This document shows positions 46,627-54,648 of a stretch of 64,000 nt of DNA, piece after piece; the stretch's first letter is position 1; each line of letters begins with the position of its first letter. The notes below the pieces were generated by a model, which saw only the letters and a program-made list of their open reading frames with translations, ran no database searches and was not told the DNA's origin. This DNA comes from Flavobacteriales bacterium (lineage in GTDB: Bacteria > Bacteroidota > Bacteroidia > Flavobacteriales_F > PHOS-HE28). Made by a program: the position numbers and the translations under genes. Location of the stretch: positions 6,608-70,607 of the forward strand of contig JADKFY010000041.1 of NCBI GenBank assembly GCA_016717305.1, read 5' to 3'.

Positions 46627-46863
46627 ATGAGCACCTCCGAACTCAAACTCAACCTTCTGGAACGTCTAGCCCTTGTTCAGGATGCTGGCTTACTGCAGCG
46701 TTTGAAGCAAGTCTTCGACCAGGAGCTTGCCGAGTCTGATGATTTCACGGATGATGAATTGGCCGAGCTGAATGAGATCGATCGGCGACGGAAGGCTGGT
46801 TTGGATACCTACCTCTCTATGGAAGATGCCATGCGCATGATCCGAGAAGGCCGTGCTGCATGA
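46627..46863 (+). CDS. Antitoxin of a RelE/ParE-type module
   Basis: A 78-residue acidic protein with helical content (ELKLNLLERLALVQDAGLLQRLKQV), an Asp/Glu run (ELAESDDFTDDELAELNEID) and a C-terminal LSMEDAMRMIREGRAA, which resembles 'addiction module' antitoxins that block RelE/ParE. Its stop overlaps the toxin start (ATGA). Start at 46627 is supported by the promoter box just upstream. Confidence 0.78.
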   Translation: MSTSELKLNLLERLALVQDAGLLQRLKQVFDQELAESDDFTDDELAELNEIDRRRKAGLDTYLSMEDAMRMIREGRAA

Positions 46864-47149
46864 GCTATTCGGTGTTAGTTCGTGCTGCCGCTCAAGTCGA
46901 AGCCGCAAAAGCGTTCTTGTGGTATGAACAACGAAGCAGAGGTCTTGGTGACCAATTCGCCGATTCGTTGAGGATATGCTTGGATCAATTGGCGAAGAAC
47001 CCTAAATTACAGGTCCAAAAGAACGATTTCGCTACGATCTCCTAGAGAAGTTCCCCTATCGTGTTGTCTTCGTGATCGAGGGCACTACGGTTTATGTTTA
47101 CCAGATCCGTCACACAAACCGCAAGCCCAGCAAGCGATTCGGACCCTAG
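46860..47149 (+). pseudogene. RelE/ParE-family toxin, frameshifted
   Basis: The first frame gives MSYSVLVRAAAQVEAAKAFLWYEQRSRGLGDQFADSLRICLDQLAKNPKLQ, then reaches a stop at 47043-47045. A second frame begins at about 47020 (KERFRYDLLEKFPYRVVF ... VYVYQIRHTNRKPSKRF), which is the typical C-terminal half with the catalytic-face residues. Joining them needs one extra base near 47015-47022, next to a run of four A. Together they give about 96 residues, normal for the family. The toxin would be inactive as written. A sequencing error at the A-run is equally possible. Confidence 0.8.
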
Positions 47150-47254
47150 TTATAGCTTACTTAACTTTCGGTCCGAACCCAATGCGAATGGAACTGAAGC
47201 AGGTGGTGGGTGGTCGGTCAGAATAGTACACCAGTACAGATCACTCCCTGACAG

Positions 47255-47935
47255 ATGCAAGAGATCACCGATCAGATCAAAGCTTGGCTGGATGCCGAAC
47301 CGGATGCACCTTTCAGCAACTTCAGCCATGCCGCGCATGCCTTGTTGACCGATGGCGCCAAGGTGAGATCACTGAATGATCTTGTGCGGAGCCAAAACAC
47401 GGAGTGGCTGCTTGGCATTGTTGGCTGGCCCGAAGATGAATGGGTGATCGGTGAAGATGGAAGAGGAGCATACTATTTGGTTTCCGCTTCAAAGAAATAC
47501 GACGGGGTCGCTTACTACGATCATGAGACCAAGACCATCGAACCCTTCCAGCCCAGTCTGCGGGCGTTCTACGAGTATTGCATACACGTCGATGGATCCA
47601 GCAAAAGGGTACATGCCCAGTTCCGAGAAAGTCTGTTGACCTACGTAGCGGAACAGCTGCACTTCAAACCGACGTTGAAGACCAAATTCTTCCGGGATAT
47701 GAAGGTCGCCCAAGCGGATGCTGAACAATTCATGCGCGACTTTGCAAAGGAATTCGAGGTGGACCTTTCCGCTTTCGACGGCAAGCTCTATGGCATTGGT
47801 GAAGGTGCCCAGCCGAGCGGATTGCGAGGGTTTATCGATAAACTCACCGGCAATCACCCGAACCAGGGCTATTTCACGATCGACCATCTAGTGGACGTGC
47901 TCCATACAAAGAATTGGTTCGATCCGGTGCGGTGA
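47255..47935 (+). CDS. SMI1/KNR4-like plus DUF1493-like protein
   Basis: A 226-residue cytoplasmic protein. Residues 1 to about 125 resemble the SMI1/KNR4 (SUKH) fold: YYLVSASKKYDGVAYYDHETKT and FQPSLRAFYEYC near the end of the domain. Residues about 150-226 resemble DUF1493 (DAEQFMRDFAKEFEVDLSAFD ... FTIDHLVDVLHTKNWFDP). SUKH proteins are often immunity proteins of polymorphic toxins, but no toxin is nearby. I can support the folds by pattern only. Confidence 0.65.
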   Translation: MQEITDQIKAWLDAEPDAPFSNFSHAAHALLTDGAKVRSLNDLVRSQNTEWLLGIVGWPEDEWVIGEDGRGAYYLVSASKKYDGVAYYDHETKTIEPFQPSLRAFYEYCIHVDGSSKRVHAQFRESLLTYVAEQLHFKPTLKTKFFRDMKVAQADAEQFMRDFAKEFEVDLSAFDGKLYGIGEGAQPSGLRGFIDKLTGNHPNQGYFTIDHLVDVLHTKNWFDPVR

Positions 47936-47954
47936 TCGACTTGGATTTTCCAGA

Positions 47955-48821
47955 TCACACCACCACCCATAGCCGCTCCTTTTCCAAGCGGAAGCGAACG
48001 ACATTTCCCACTTCAACCGGTTCGCCATCCAAATGGGCCAGCGTTCCTGATTGTTGAATGGTGGCTTCCGTGGCGACCAAGTTCCGGATGTACTCGCTTT
48101 TGTCGGCCTTGTGCGTGTAGATCTGGATGAATGCCTTGATCAACGGGAAAAAGGACGGCTTACGGACCACACGTATTTCCGCCAGCCCATCATCCGGTCT
48201 GGAGCCCGGACTGATCACAGCACCATTGCCGAATTCGCGTGTGTTACAGAAGACCACCATCAGCACATCGTCGTCGATCCGTTCGCTATGTACTTCACCT
48301 GTAACGTGCATGGGTGGCGTTCCAAGGATCTCTTGGAAAATGATCTTTGCGTAGCCAAGCATGCCTCGGCTTTTGCTCTTGTCGAAACGATACGCTACCC
48401 GTGCATCGAACCCGATACCGGCGGTTCCCAAGAACGGCATGTCGTTCAAAAAGCAGATGTCCATCCTCTTCTTTTCACCGGTGAAGGCACGGTGCAATGC
48501 CGCTTCCGCATCCAAAGGCAAACAAAGAGATCGGGCGTATCCGTTCCCACTGCCCATGGCAACAATACCCAATGCCACATCACTACCCAAGAGGCCACTT
48601 GCAATTGAATTCAATGTGCCATCGCCACCAGCTACGATCACCAAGGAAATGCCGTTCCGAACGGCTTCCATTGCGAGTTCCTTGCCATGGCCGTGACCCT
48701 CGATCGACCGCGTTTCCAGATCGTAGCCATGAGTTGGTGCAATGCGTTGCGCGATCTGCACAACGGACGGGGCGCGGCCTTTTCCCGATCGTGGATTGAT
48801 CACCAACAAGGCGCGCTTCAT
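47955..48821 (-). CDS. Diacylglycerol/lipid kinase (YegS/DagK family)
   Basis: A 288-residue kinase with the DAGK catalytic domain: N-terminal LLVINPRSGKG, the nucleotide loop VIVAGGDGTLNSIASGL, GIVAMGSGNGYARSL and GTAGIGFDARV. The C-terminal beta sandwich carries LAHLDGEPVEV. It phosphorylates diacylglycerol (or a related lipid) to phosphatidate. Its ATG overlaps the stop of the LtaS-like gene by one base (TAATG), implying coupling: LtaS-type reactions release diacylglycerol, which this kinase can recycle. Confidence 0.9.
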   Translation of the reverse strand: MKRALLVINPRSGKGRAPSVVQIAQRIAPTHGYDLETRSIEGHGHGKELAMEAVRNGISLVIVAGGDGTLNSIASGLLGSDVALGIVAMGSGNGYARSLCLPLDAEAALHRAFTGEKKRMDICFLNDMPFLGTAGIGFDARVAYRFDKSKSRGMLGYAKIIFQEILGTPPMHVTGEVHSERIDDDVLMVVFCNTREFGNGAVISPGSRPDDGLAEIRVVRKPSFFPLIKAFIQIYTHKADKSEYIRNLVATEATIQQSGTLAHLDGEPVEVGNVVRFRLEKERLWVVV

Positions 48822-50689
48822 TACTTCGCCACAAGTTCGCCACGGACCAAGTGGCCATTGAATTGCTGGATCGCGGCTTGGAAGCTGCGGAACATATCGT
48901 CCGTGCCAAGGTCGGATGTTCCGATCTGCGCAGCGGCGAACGTGCTGTCCAACGGCAAAGCTTGGAACTTATTCGTGCCATCGTATTGCATGTGCCATTG
49001 CGTACTGATGGCTTGGTAGATCCCATTGCTGGACATGATCGCAAGGTCCGCGGCCTCTTTCCGCAGAGCGCTATGCCCAAAACTGAAGAACTCCTTGTCG
49101 TATCCCAGCAAGTCCAGTATTGTGGGCAAAATATCGATCTGTTGTGTTACACGGACTTGATCCAGGGGTTCGATCGCGCCTGGTGCGAAGTAGAAGAGCG
49201 GCACCCAATAGTCCGTGGCCCTGTTGTAGGCTTGGCCGGTCCGGTCGATGTCAGCCGTATGGTCCGCCGTGATAACGAAAAGTGTGTTCGTATACCAGGA
49301 CATGCCGCGCGCAGTTTCGAAGAATTGCCGAAGGGCATCGTCGGTGTATCGCAACGTCGGGTGAATGTCCTGCGTGCCGCCCGCGAACTTTTCCTTCTCC
49401 TCCGGTGGTAATTCGTAGGGATGATGCGAACTCAAGGTGAACACCGTACTGAAGAAGGGAGCTGGTTCTTTGGCCAGTTCATTCGCCCAGTAGTGCAGGT
49501 AGGGCCTGTCCCGCACCCCCCAATGGCCGTCCTGGTCCGCGGCCGGTCCCGTGTATTCATTCAGCCCAACATAGCGTTGGAACCCTGCGGAACGCGTGAA
49601 TCCATCGAAACCCATGGTGCCGTTCCTTCCGCCGTGGTAAAAGCTCGTGCTGTATCCTTCACCTGCAAGGACATTGGCCAAGGAAGTAAATGGCAAGCTG
49701 GCGTAAGGTGATGTGATGAAGGCCTCGTCCATGAGCTCCGGAATACTGGCAAGGATCGCGGGGATCCCATCGATGCTGCGCCGACCGTTCGCGTAGGCCC
49801 TGGTCATGTTCAAGCTGGCACCCATCAACGAATCGAGAAAGGGCATGTAGCCGACATCTCCGGAGAGCTTGGCGCTATAGGCTGCTGAAAAGCTTTCCAA
49901 GATCACGAGTACCACGTTGGTTCGCGGCTTCAGGTTGAAGGTGTCCGCGTATTGGTGATGGACGGGCCAGAGTGCATCGGCCTCGGCTTCGGTCATGTAG
50001 TGCTTTTCGCTCAAGGTCGGTTTGCCAACACTGGTCATGATAGTGTAAGGCGTGTTCAGCGTTACCGGAAGGTTCTCCGCTCCACCATAACGAGCTGCAT
50101 CCAACACTTGCAAAGGGATCAACTGCACGCCACCACGCGATGCGATCAACAGTCCTGCAATTGCTATAAACCGCCAACCGATCCGCCAAGGCCACTTCTG
50201 CAAAGGATCTCCTGAAACGCGTTCCGCCAAGCGATATGCTTTCGCCAGAACGAAAAGTGCGATGAGGTAAAGAACCAATATGTACCAGTAGTCACGAATG
50301 AAAACAGGAGCAAGGTTTGCGGTGTCGTTCCCGGTGGTCATGATCCGGAAGAGGTCCGCAGTGCTTCGTTTCAGCGTGAATGTGTAGTACTCCATATCCA
50401 CGAACTGGAAAAAGAGCGCGATCGCATTCACGACAAGAAAGACCCCTAGTTGGATGCGGCGGAAGACGCTATTCGTAGGGCTCGGATGGATCAGGACCAG
50501 GAGGATCCAGGGCAAATTCGTCCATGCGATCGCGAAGGCATCGAAGCGCATTCCGCCAAGGAACGAGGAGGGGGGAACAGCAGGGAAAAGATCAGCGTTG
50601 AACCACGTGAACAGCACACGCGTGAGCGTGTAGATCACGCCAACAGCGCCCAAGCGAAGCAATAGAACGGTGAGCGGCCCGCGGATCAT
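48821..50689 (-). CDS. LTA synthase-family membrane phosphoglycerol/phosphoethanolamine transferase
   Basis: Five N-terminal membrane helices followed by an extracytoplasmic sulfatase-fold domain of alkaline phosphatase type. Metal and active-site motifs: VLVILESFSAAY (metal Glu), NGRRSIDGIPAIL with a Ser at about residue 305 at the place of the usual Thr nucleophile, and FVITADHTADIDRTG (Asp-His pair). In Gram-negative bacteria such proteins modify periplasmic glycans or lipids with phospholipid head groups. The start at 50689 (MIRGPLTVLLL) is favoured; an earlier in-frame codon would overlap the GT39 gene. Confidence 0.87.
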   Translation of the reverse strand: MIRGPLTVLLLRLGAVGVIYTLTRVLFTWFNADLFPAVPPSSFLGGMRFDAFAIAWTNLPWILLVLIHPSPTNSVFRRIQLGVFLVVNAIALFFQFVDMEYYTFTLKRSTADLFRIMTTGNDTANLAPVFIRDYWYILVLYLIALFVLAKAYRLAERVSGDPLQKWPWRIGWRFIAIAGLLIASRGGVQLIPLQVLDAARYGGAENLPVTLNTPYTIMTSVGKPTLSEKHYMTEAEADALWPVHHQYADTFNLKPRTNVVLVILESFSAAYSAKLSGDVGYMPFLDSLMGASLNMTRAYANGRRSIDGIPAILASIPELMDEAFITSPYASLPFTSLANVLAGEGYSTSFYHGGRNGTMGFDGFTRSAGFQRYVGLNEYTGPAADQDGHWGVRDRPYLHYWANELAKEPAPFFSTVFTLSSHHPYELPPEEKEKFAGGTQDIHPTLRYTDDALRQFFETARGMSWYTNTLFVITADHTADIDRTGQAYNRATDYWVPLFYFAPGAIEPLDQVRVTQQIDILPTILDLLGYDKEFFSFGHSALRKEAADLAIMSSNGIYQAISTQWHMQYDGTNKFQALPLDSTFAAAQIGTSDLGTDDMFRSFQAAIQQFNGHLVRGELVAK

Positions 50690-50717
50690 GGGCGCGAAGA
50701 TGGGGATCCCGTCACAT

Positions 50718-52205
50718 TCATTCGTCGCGGGCCAGGATCGTACGGCCAGCAACTGATCGAACCGGGACCCAACCGGTGTAGGTGCTGTCCAAGAATGTTA
50801 TCGGATATTCCGGATGATCGGTGACCACGAATCGAACGGTCCCATCGCGCATGGCCTTGTGAAATGCGGCATAGTCGTACAACCTGTCGGTGCTGAATTT
50901 GACGATGTCGTGCTGTTTCATCACGCTCTGTTGCACTAGAAAATGGTCCAAGTAGTCGCGGTAGGTAACGAAGATGTGCTCGTTCGGTTCCAGGTCCAAT
51001 TCGTTCAACAGCACATCGCGCACGGCTATGTCAGCTTGGTATTCGGCCACGCGAGCAGAATCGGGATCGTCGAAATGTGCCCAGTTTTCCGTGCTCTTGG
51101 TGCGGAATGCCATGAAGATCAACCCGTAGCATGCAAAAGCCCAACCCGTAAAGTTCTTCCAGCGGAACGGCTTACCGGTACCCAGAAGGATCGCAGTGCC
51201 CACGAACGTGAGCGTTAACCCTTCATGCAAATAGTTCAGCCGGCTACCGGATTTCAGACCTGTGAGTAGACCAAATGCGACCGCCAACGGAACGGCCAAT
51301 GCGAAGAAATGGAGCACGGGTCCATTCCCCCGAAAGCCTTGCACCAAAAGAACGAGTGCGAGTATGTGCCAGCCAATGAAGTATTTGTAGGTGGCCGGTT
51401 CGAAGAGTTCACCCCACATCATGGTGCTGTACCCATTGGCCAAACCTTGCACCGTGTTTTGCCAAAGTGCCCATGGCGTGGTGCCCAAGAGGATGAGCAC
51501 AAAACCAATGAGAAGGAAGAACAGGGTAGCCGCAGAATAGAGACCGAATGCCTTCCAGTTCCCCGTTAGAACTAGGTACAGCGCGGGCACTCCGATCATC
51601 AGCGCCCCGGACTGTTTTGCGAAGAAGCCGAACACTGCGAAGCTTGCACAGAGAGTCAAGATCCTCCAATTCGGAGCGCGAAGCCAACGGGTGAAGAACA
51701 GAACTGCCGTGAGCGATGCGAAGGATTGAAGCGCATCGGGACGCGCGTAGAAGTGCTCCGTGTAACTGCAAAATACCAGTCCAGTGGCCAACGCGGCGGA
51801 CCAGGTCTCTGCTCCATTCTCCTTGCAGATCCGATAGACCACCCAGCAGGTCAACAAGGTCAACGACAATGCAATTATCCGGCTGAGCAGGAATACTGAT
51901 CGAGCGTCTTCCCCGGAGATGCCGACGACTTTACCAACTGTTGCGCACGCTATGAAATACGCCGGCGTGTATTGGATCACATCAAAGGGAACCTGTTCCG
52001 GGTCTTGGTAAAGGGGTATGTCCAGGAGTAGTTTCTGGATGGCATGCACGGAGTTGTGCTCTACCCCGCCCAGTTCGGTGCGGTACTGCGGAACCATGTA
52101 TAACCGCAAGGCCAAATGCACCAACGCGATCAGGAGCACAGCGAGCGTTACCCACGATCGTGCGGGTAAGCCAATGACCTTGGTGGTCCCAAGCGCGGGC
52201 AGCAT
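50718..52205 (-). CDS. Glycosyltransferase family 39-like membrane protein
   Basis: A 495-residue polytopic protein of the GT-C superfamily (PMT/ArnT-like). The first loop has EHNSVHAIQKLLLDIPLYQDPEQVPFDVIQYTPAYF, giving the acidic residue expected for polyprenyl-phosphate-sugar transferases. The C-terminal soluble domain begins at about residue 385. About ten membrane helices. It lies upstream of the LtaS-like and DagK genes on the same strand, forming a three-gene cluster for surface glycan or glycolipid modification. A near-consensus box (TACCTTCA, 52212-52219) lies just before the ATG. Confidence 0.78.
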   Translation of the reverse strand: MLPALGTTKVIGLPARSWVTLAVLLIALVHLALRLYMVPQYRTELGGVEHNSVHAIQKLLLDIPLYQDPEQVPFDVIQYTPAYFIACATVGKVVGISGEDARSVFLLSRIIALSLTLLTCWVVYRICKENGAETWSAALATGLVFCSYTEHFYARPDALQSFASLTAVLFFTRWLRAPNWRILTLCASFAVFGFFAKQSGALMIGVPALYLVLTGNWKAFGLYSAATLFFLLIGFVLILLGTTPWALWQNTVQGLANGYSTMMWGELFEPATYKYFIGWHILALVLLVQGFRGNGPVLHFFALAVPLAVAFGLLTGLKSGSRLNYLHEGLTLTFVGTAILLGTGKPFRWKNFTGWAFACYGLIFMAFRTKSTENWAHFDDPDSARVAEYQADIAVRDVLLNELDLEPNEHIFVTYRDYLDHFLVQQSVMKQHDIVKFSTDRLYDYAAFHKAMRDGTVRFVVTDHPEYPITFLDSTYTGWVPVRSVAGRTILARDE

Positions 52206-52332
52206 GGCGGTGAAGGTAGGCGTGGTGCATATGTACGCCTGAGAGTCGGAGTTCTGCTTCCCGCACTTTTACCCACTTTCGATGGTGTGCATTCCACACC
52301 TGATCGGGTGTCCCGGAACCATACCGCCACAA

Positions 52333-52340
52333 TACCTTTG
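52333..52340 (+). promoter_or_regulatory. -7 box (TACCTTTG) of the E1 fusion gene
   Basis: An exact TAnnTTTG, 45 bases before the ATG at 52385. Confidence 0.5.
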
Positions 52341-52384
52341 ACCCACCTGTTCGGCCTCCCGGATAGCTATTTCATTACTTCCAC

Positions 52385-54475
52385 ATGCCCACGCTGACCA
52401 CCGAAGACCGTCAACTCCATTTCGAACGCGGTACCCATTCCAATGATTTCCTGATCGGTGCCTACGTACGGTTGGTGCGGCCACGGATCATCGAGGAAAA
52501 GATGTTGAGCCTATTGCGTCAAGGTAAGATCAGCAAATGGTTCAGCGGGATCGGTCAGGAAGCGATCAGTGTAGGTGCCGCCATGGCCCTGCATCCGGAT
52601 GAGTACATCCTGCCCATGCACCGCAACTTGGGTGTTTTCACCACGCGCGATATGCCTTTCCGGAAACTATTCGCCCAATGGCAAGGCAAGGCGACGGGTT
52701 ACAGCAAAGGACGTGAACGCAGTTTCCATTTCGGGAGCCAAGAGCACAAGATCGTGGGCATGATCAGCCATTTGGGTCCCCAGTTGGGTATCGCGGATGG
52801 CATTGCCTTGGCCCATAAACTGAAGAAGGAGAACCGCTGCACGATCGTCTTTACCGGCGATGGTGCCACCAGTGAAGGGGATTTCCATGAAAGCCTTAAC
52901 GTGGCGGCGGTGTGGGAACTGCCCGTCCTCTTTATCATTGAGAACAACGGCTACGGATTGAGCACGCCTAGTCGCGAACAGTTCCGCATGGAACATTTCA
53001 CCGACAAGGCCATTGGTTACGGCATGGAGACGGTGCAGATCGCAGGCAACAACATCTTGGAGGTGTACAACAACATTGCGCGCTTGGCCGATAGTGTTCG
53101 CGAGAACCCGCGCCCGATCCTAGTGGAATGCATCACCTTCCGCATGCGTGGCCATGAAGAAGCCAGTGGCACCAAGTATGTGCCCAAGGAACTGTTCGAA
53201 GTGTGGGGCAAGAAGGACCCCGTAGCCAATTACGAAGCCTGGCTGATCAAGCAGGGGATCCTTTCCATTGAAGAACGCGATGCTATTCGTCATGGGATCA
53301 AGGACGGGATCGAAGAGGACATCAAGCACGCCTTCGAAGAACCCGAACCGGAACCGGTGCAGGAGATCGAAATGGGGGATGTATATGCAGTAGCGCCGAA
53401 TTCCACCTTTGGCACCGGTAGCGTCGACCCACTGGGTCGACCTACGGAGAACAGTGGCGCACAACCCGAAAAGCGATTCATCGATGCCATCCAAGAAGCC
53501 ATGTTCCAAAGCATGGAACGCTACCCGCAATTGGTGTTGATGGGGCAGGACATTGCCGAGTATGGCGGTGCGTTCAAGATCACCGAAGGATTCGTGGAAC
53601 GCTTCGGAAAGGACCGCGTTCGCAATACGCCACTGTGCGAAAGTGCGATCGTGGGCGCAGCATATGGACTTAGTGTGAAGGGCATGAAGGCCATGATGGA
53701 AATGCAGTTCGCCGATTTCGTGAGCGAAGGCATGACGCAGATCTGCAATGTGCTTGCGAAGAGCCACTACCGCTGGGGCCAGAACGCCGATGTGGTGATC
53801 CGGATGCCTACAGGTGCTGGAGTAGGAGCAGGACCCTTCCACAGCCAGAGCAACGAAATGTGGTTCGTGAAAACCGCAGGATTGAAAGTGGTGTACCCGA
53901 GCAACCCGTTTGATGCGAAGGGCTTGCTCATGACCGCTTTCGAAGACCCCAATCCAGTGATGTTCTTCGAGCACAAAGCGATGTACCGAAGTGTGACCGG
54001 TCCTGTGCCAACGGAGCCGTACAGCATTCCTTTCGGCAAGGCACGTGTGGTGCGCGAAGCAGAAGCGACCCGTCACGACAGCCCTGTTTCCCTAAGCGTG
54101 ATCACCTACGGCATGGGTGTACATTGGGCCACGGAATTGGCAGCTTCACTGGCGGATCGTTCGGTGGAAGACGGAGGACCGATCGATATGGAGATCATCG
54201 ACCTGCGCACCTTGGTACCGTTGGATCTGGATACGATCATTGCGAGCGTGAAAAAGACCGGCAAGGCATTGGTGTTACACGAGGACACCTTGACCGGCGG
54301 TTTCGGAGGTGAATTAAGTGCGCTGATCAACGAACATTGCTTCGATCATTTGGATGCACCTATCGTTCGTGTGGCGAGTTGGGATACGCCTGTGCCATTT
54401 GCCATTCCGTTGGAGAAAGGATTTCTGCCGAAGACGCGGTTTTGGGAAGCGGTGGAACGGTTGGCTGGGTTTTGA
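52385..54475 (+). CDS. 2-oxoacid dehydrogenase E1 component, alpha-beta fusion
   Basis: A 696-residue fusion of E1alpha (about 20-320) and E1beta (about 360-696), probably of branched-chain or related 2-oxoacids. The ThDP motif FTGDGATSEGDFHESLN ... NN is in the first half, then HFGSQEHKI and RGHEEASGTKYV. The second half shows YPQLVLMGQDIAEYGGAFK, CESAIVGAAYGLSVKGMKA, MEMQFADF and MRTP-like VIRMPTGAGVGAGPFHSQS. The E1beta domain ends with TGGFGGELSALI and DTPVPFA. The interdomain linker (about residues 346-353: GSVDPLGRPT) comes from a REP-like element. E2/E3 genes are not adjacent. Confidence 0.93.
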   Translation: MPTLTTEDRQLHFERGTHSNDFLIGAYVRLVRPRIIEEKMLSLLRQGKISKWFSGIGQEAISVGAAMALHPDEYILPMHRNLGVFTTRDMPFRKLFAQWQGKATGYSKGRERSFHFGSQEHKIVGMISHLGPQLGIADGIALAHKLKKENRCTIVFTGDGATSEGDFHESLNVAAVWELPVLFIIENNGYGLSTPSREQFRMEHFTDKAIGYGMETVQIAGNNILEVYNNIARLADSVRENPRPILVECITFRMRGHEEASGTKYVPKELFEVWGKKDPVANYEAWLIKQGILSIEERDAIRHGIKDGIEEDIKHAFEEPEPEPVQEIEMGDVYAVAPNSTFGTGSVDPLGRPTENSGAQPEKRFIDAIQEAMFQSMERYPQLVLMGQDIAEYGGAFKITEGFVERFGKDRVRNTPLCESAIVGAAYGLSVKGMKAMMEMQFADFVSEGMTQICNVLAKSHYRWGQNADVVIRMPTGAGVGAGPFHSQSNEMWFVKTAGLKVVYPSNPFDAKGLLMTAFEDPNPVMFFEHKAMYRSVTGPVPTEPYSIPFGKARVVREAEATRHDSPVSLSVITYGMGVHWATELAASLADRSVEDGGPIDMEIIDLRTLVPLDLDTIIASVKKTGKALVLHEDTLTGGFGGELSALINEHCFDHLDAPIVRVASWDTPVPFAIPLEKGFLPKTRFWEAVERLAGF
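53418..53445 (+). repeat. REP-like element copy 3 (inside the E1 alpha-beta linker)
   Basis: GTAG foot (53418-53421), C, then the same 9-bp-arm hairpin (53423-53441). The following CTAC (53442-53445) extends the pairing to the foot with one bulged C. 25 bases are identical to copies 1 and 2. Translated in the sense direction as VDPLGRP. Confidence 0.85.
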
Positions 54476-54648
54476 ACAGCTATGTGACCAATCGAGTCTC
54501 CCGTACCTTCGTCGACAGTTTTGCGCCTAAAGCAACGTTCCTCCACCCTCAGCCGTCCACTTATCACCAACTTTTGGACACTGCTTGTTCTGTGTGTAGT
54601 GTTCCGATCGTCTACTTTGTCACCACTTAACCAGTCAGCTCCATCATC

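Noticed and set aside
48821..50689. LtaS-like gene as a sign of a Gram-positive source
   Set aside because: All other evidence (T9SS domains, LpxL, porin, SBBP) is Bacteroidota; the LtaS family is also found in Gram-negative bacteria.
53120..54076. 318-codon open frame antisense to the E1 fusion
   Set aside because: Antisense shadow of a conserved enzyme; Cys/His-rich artefact composition.
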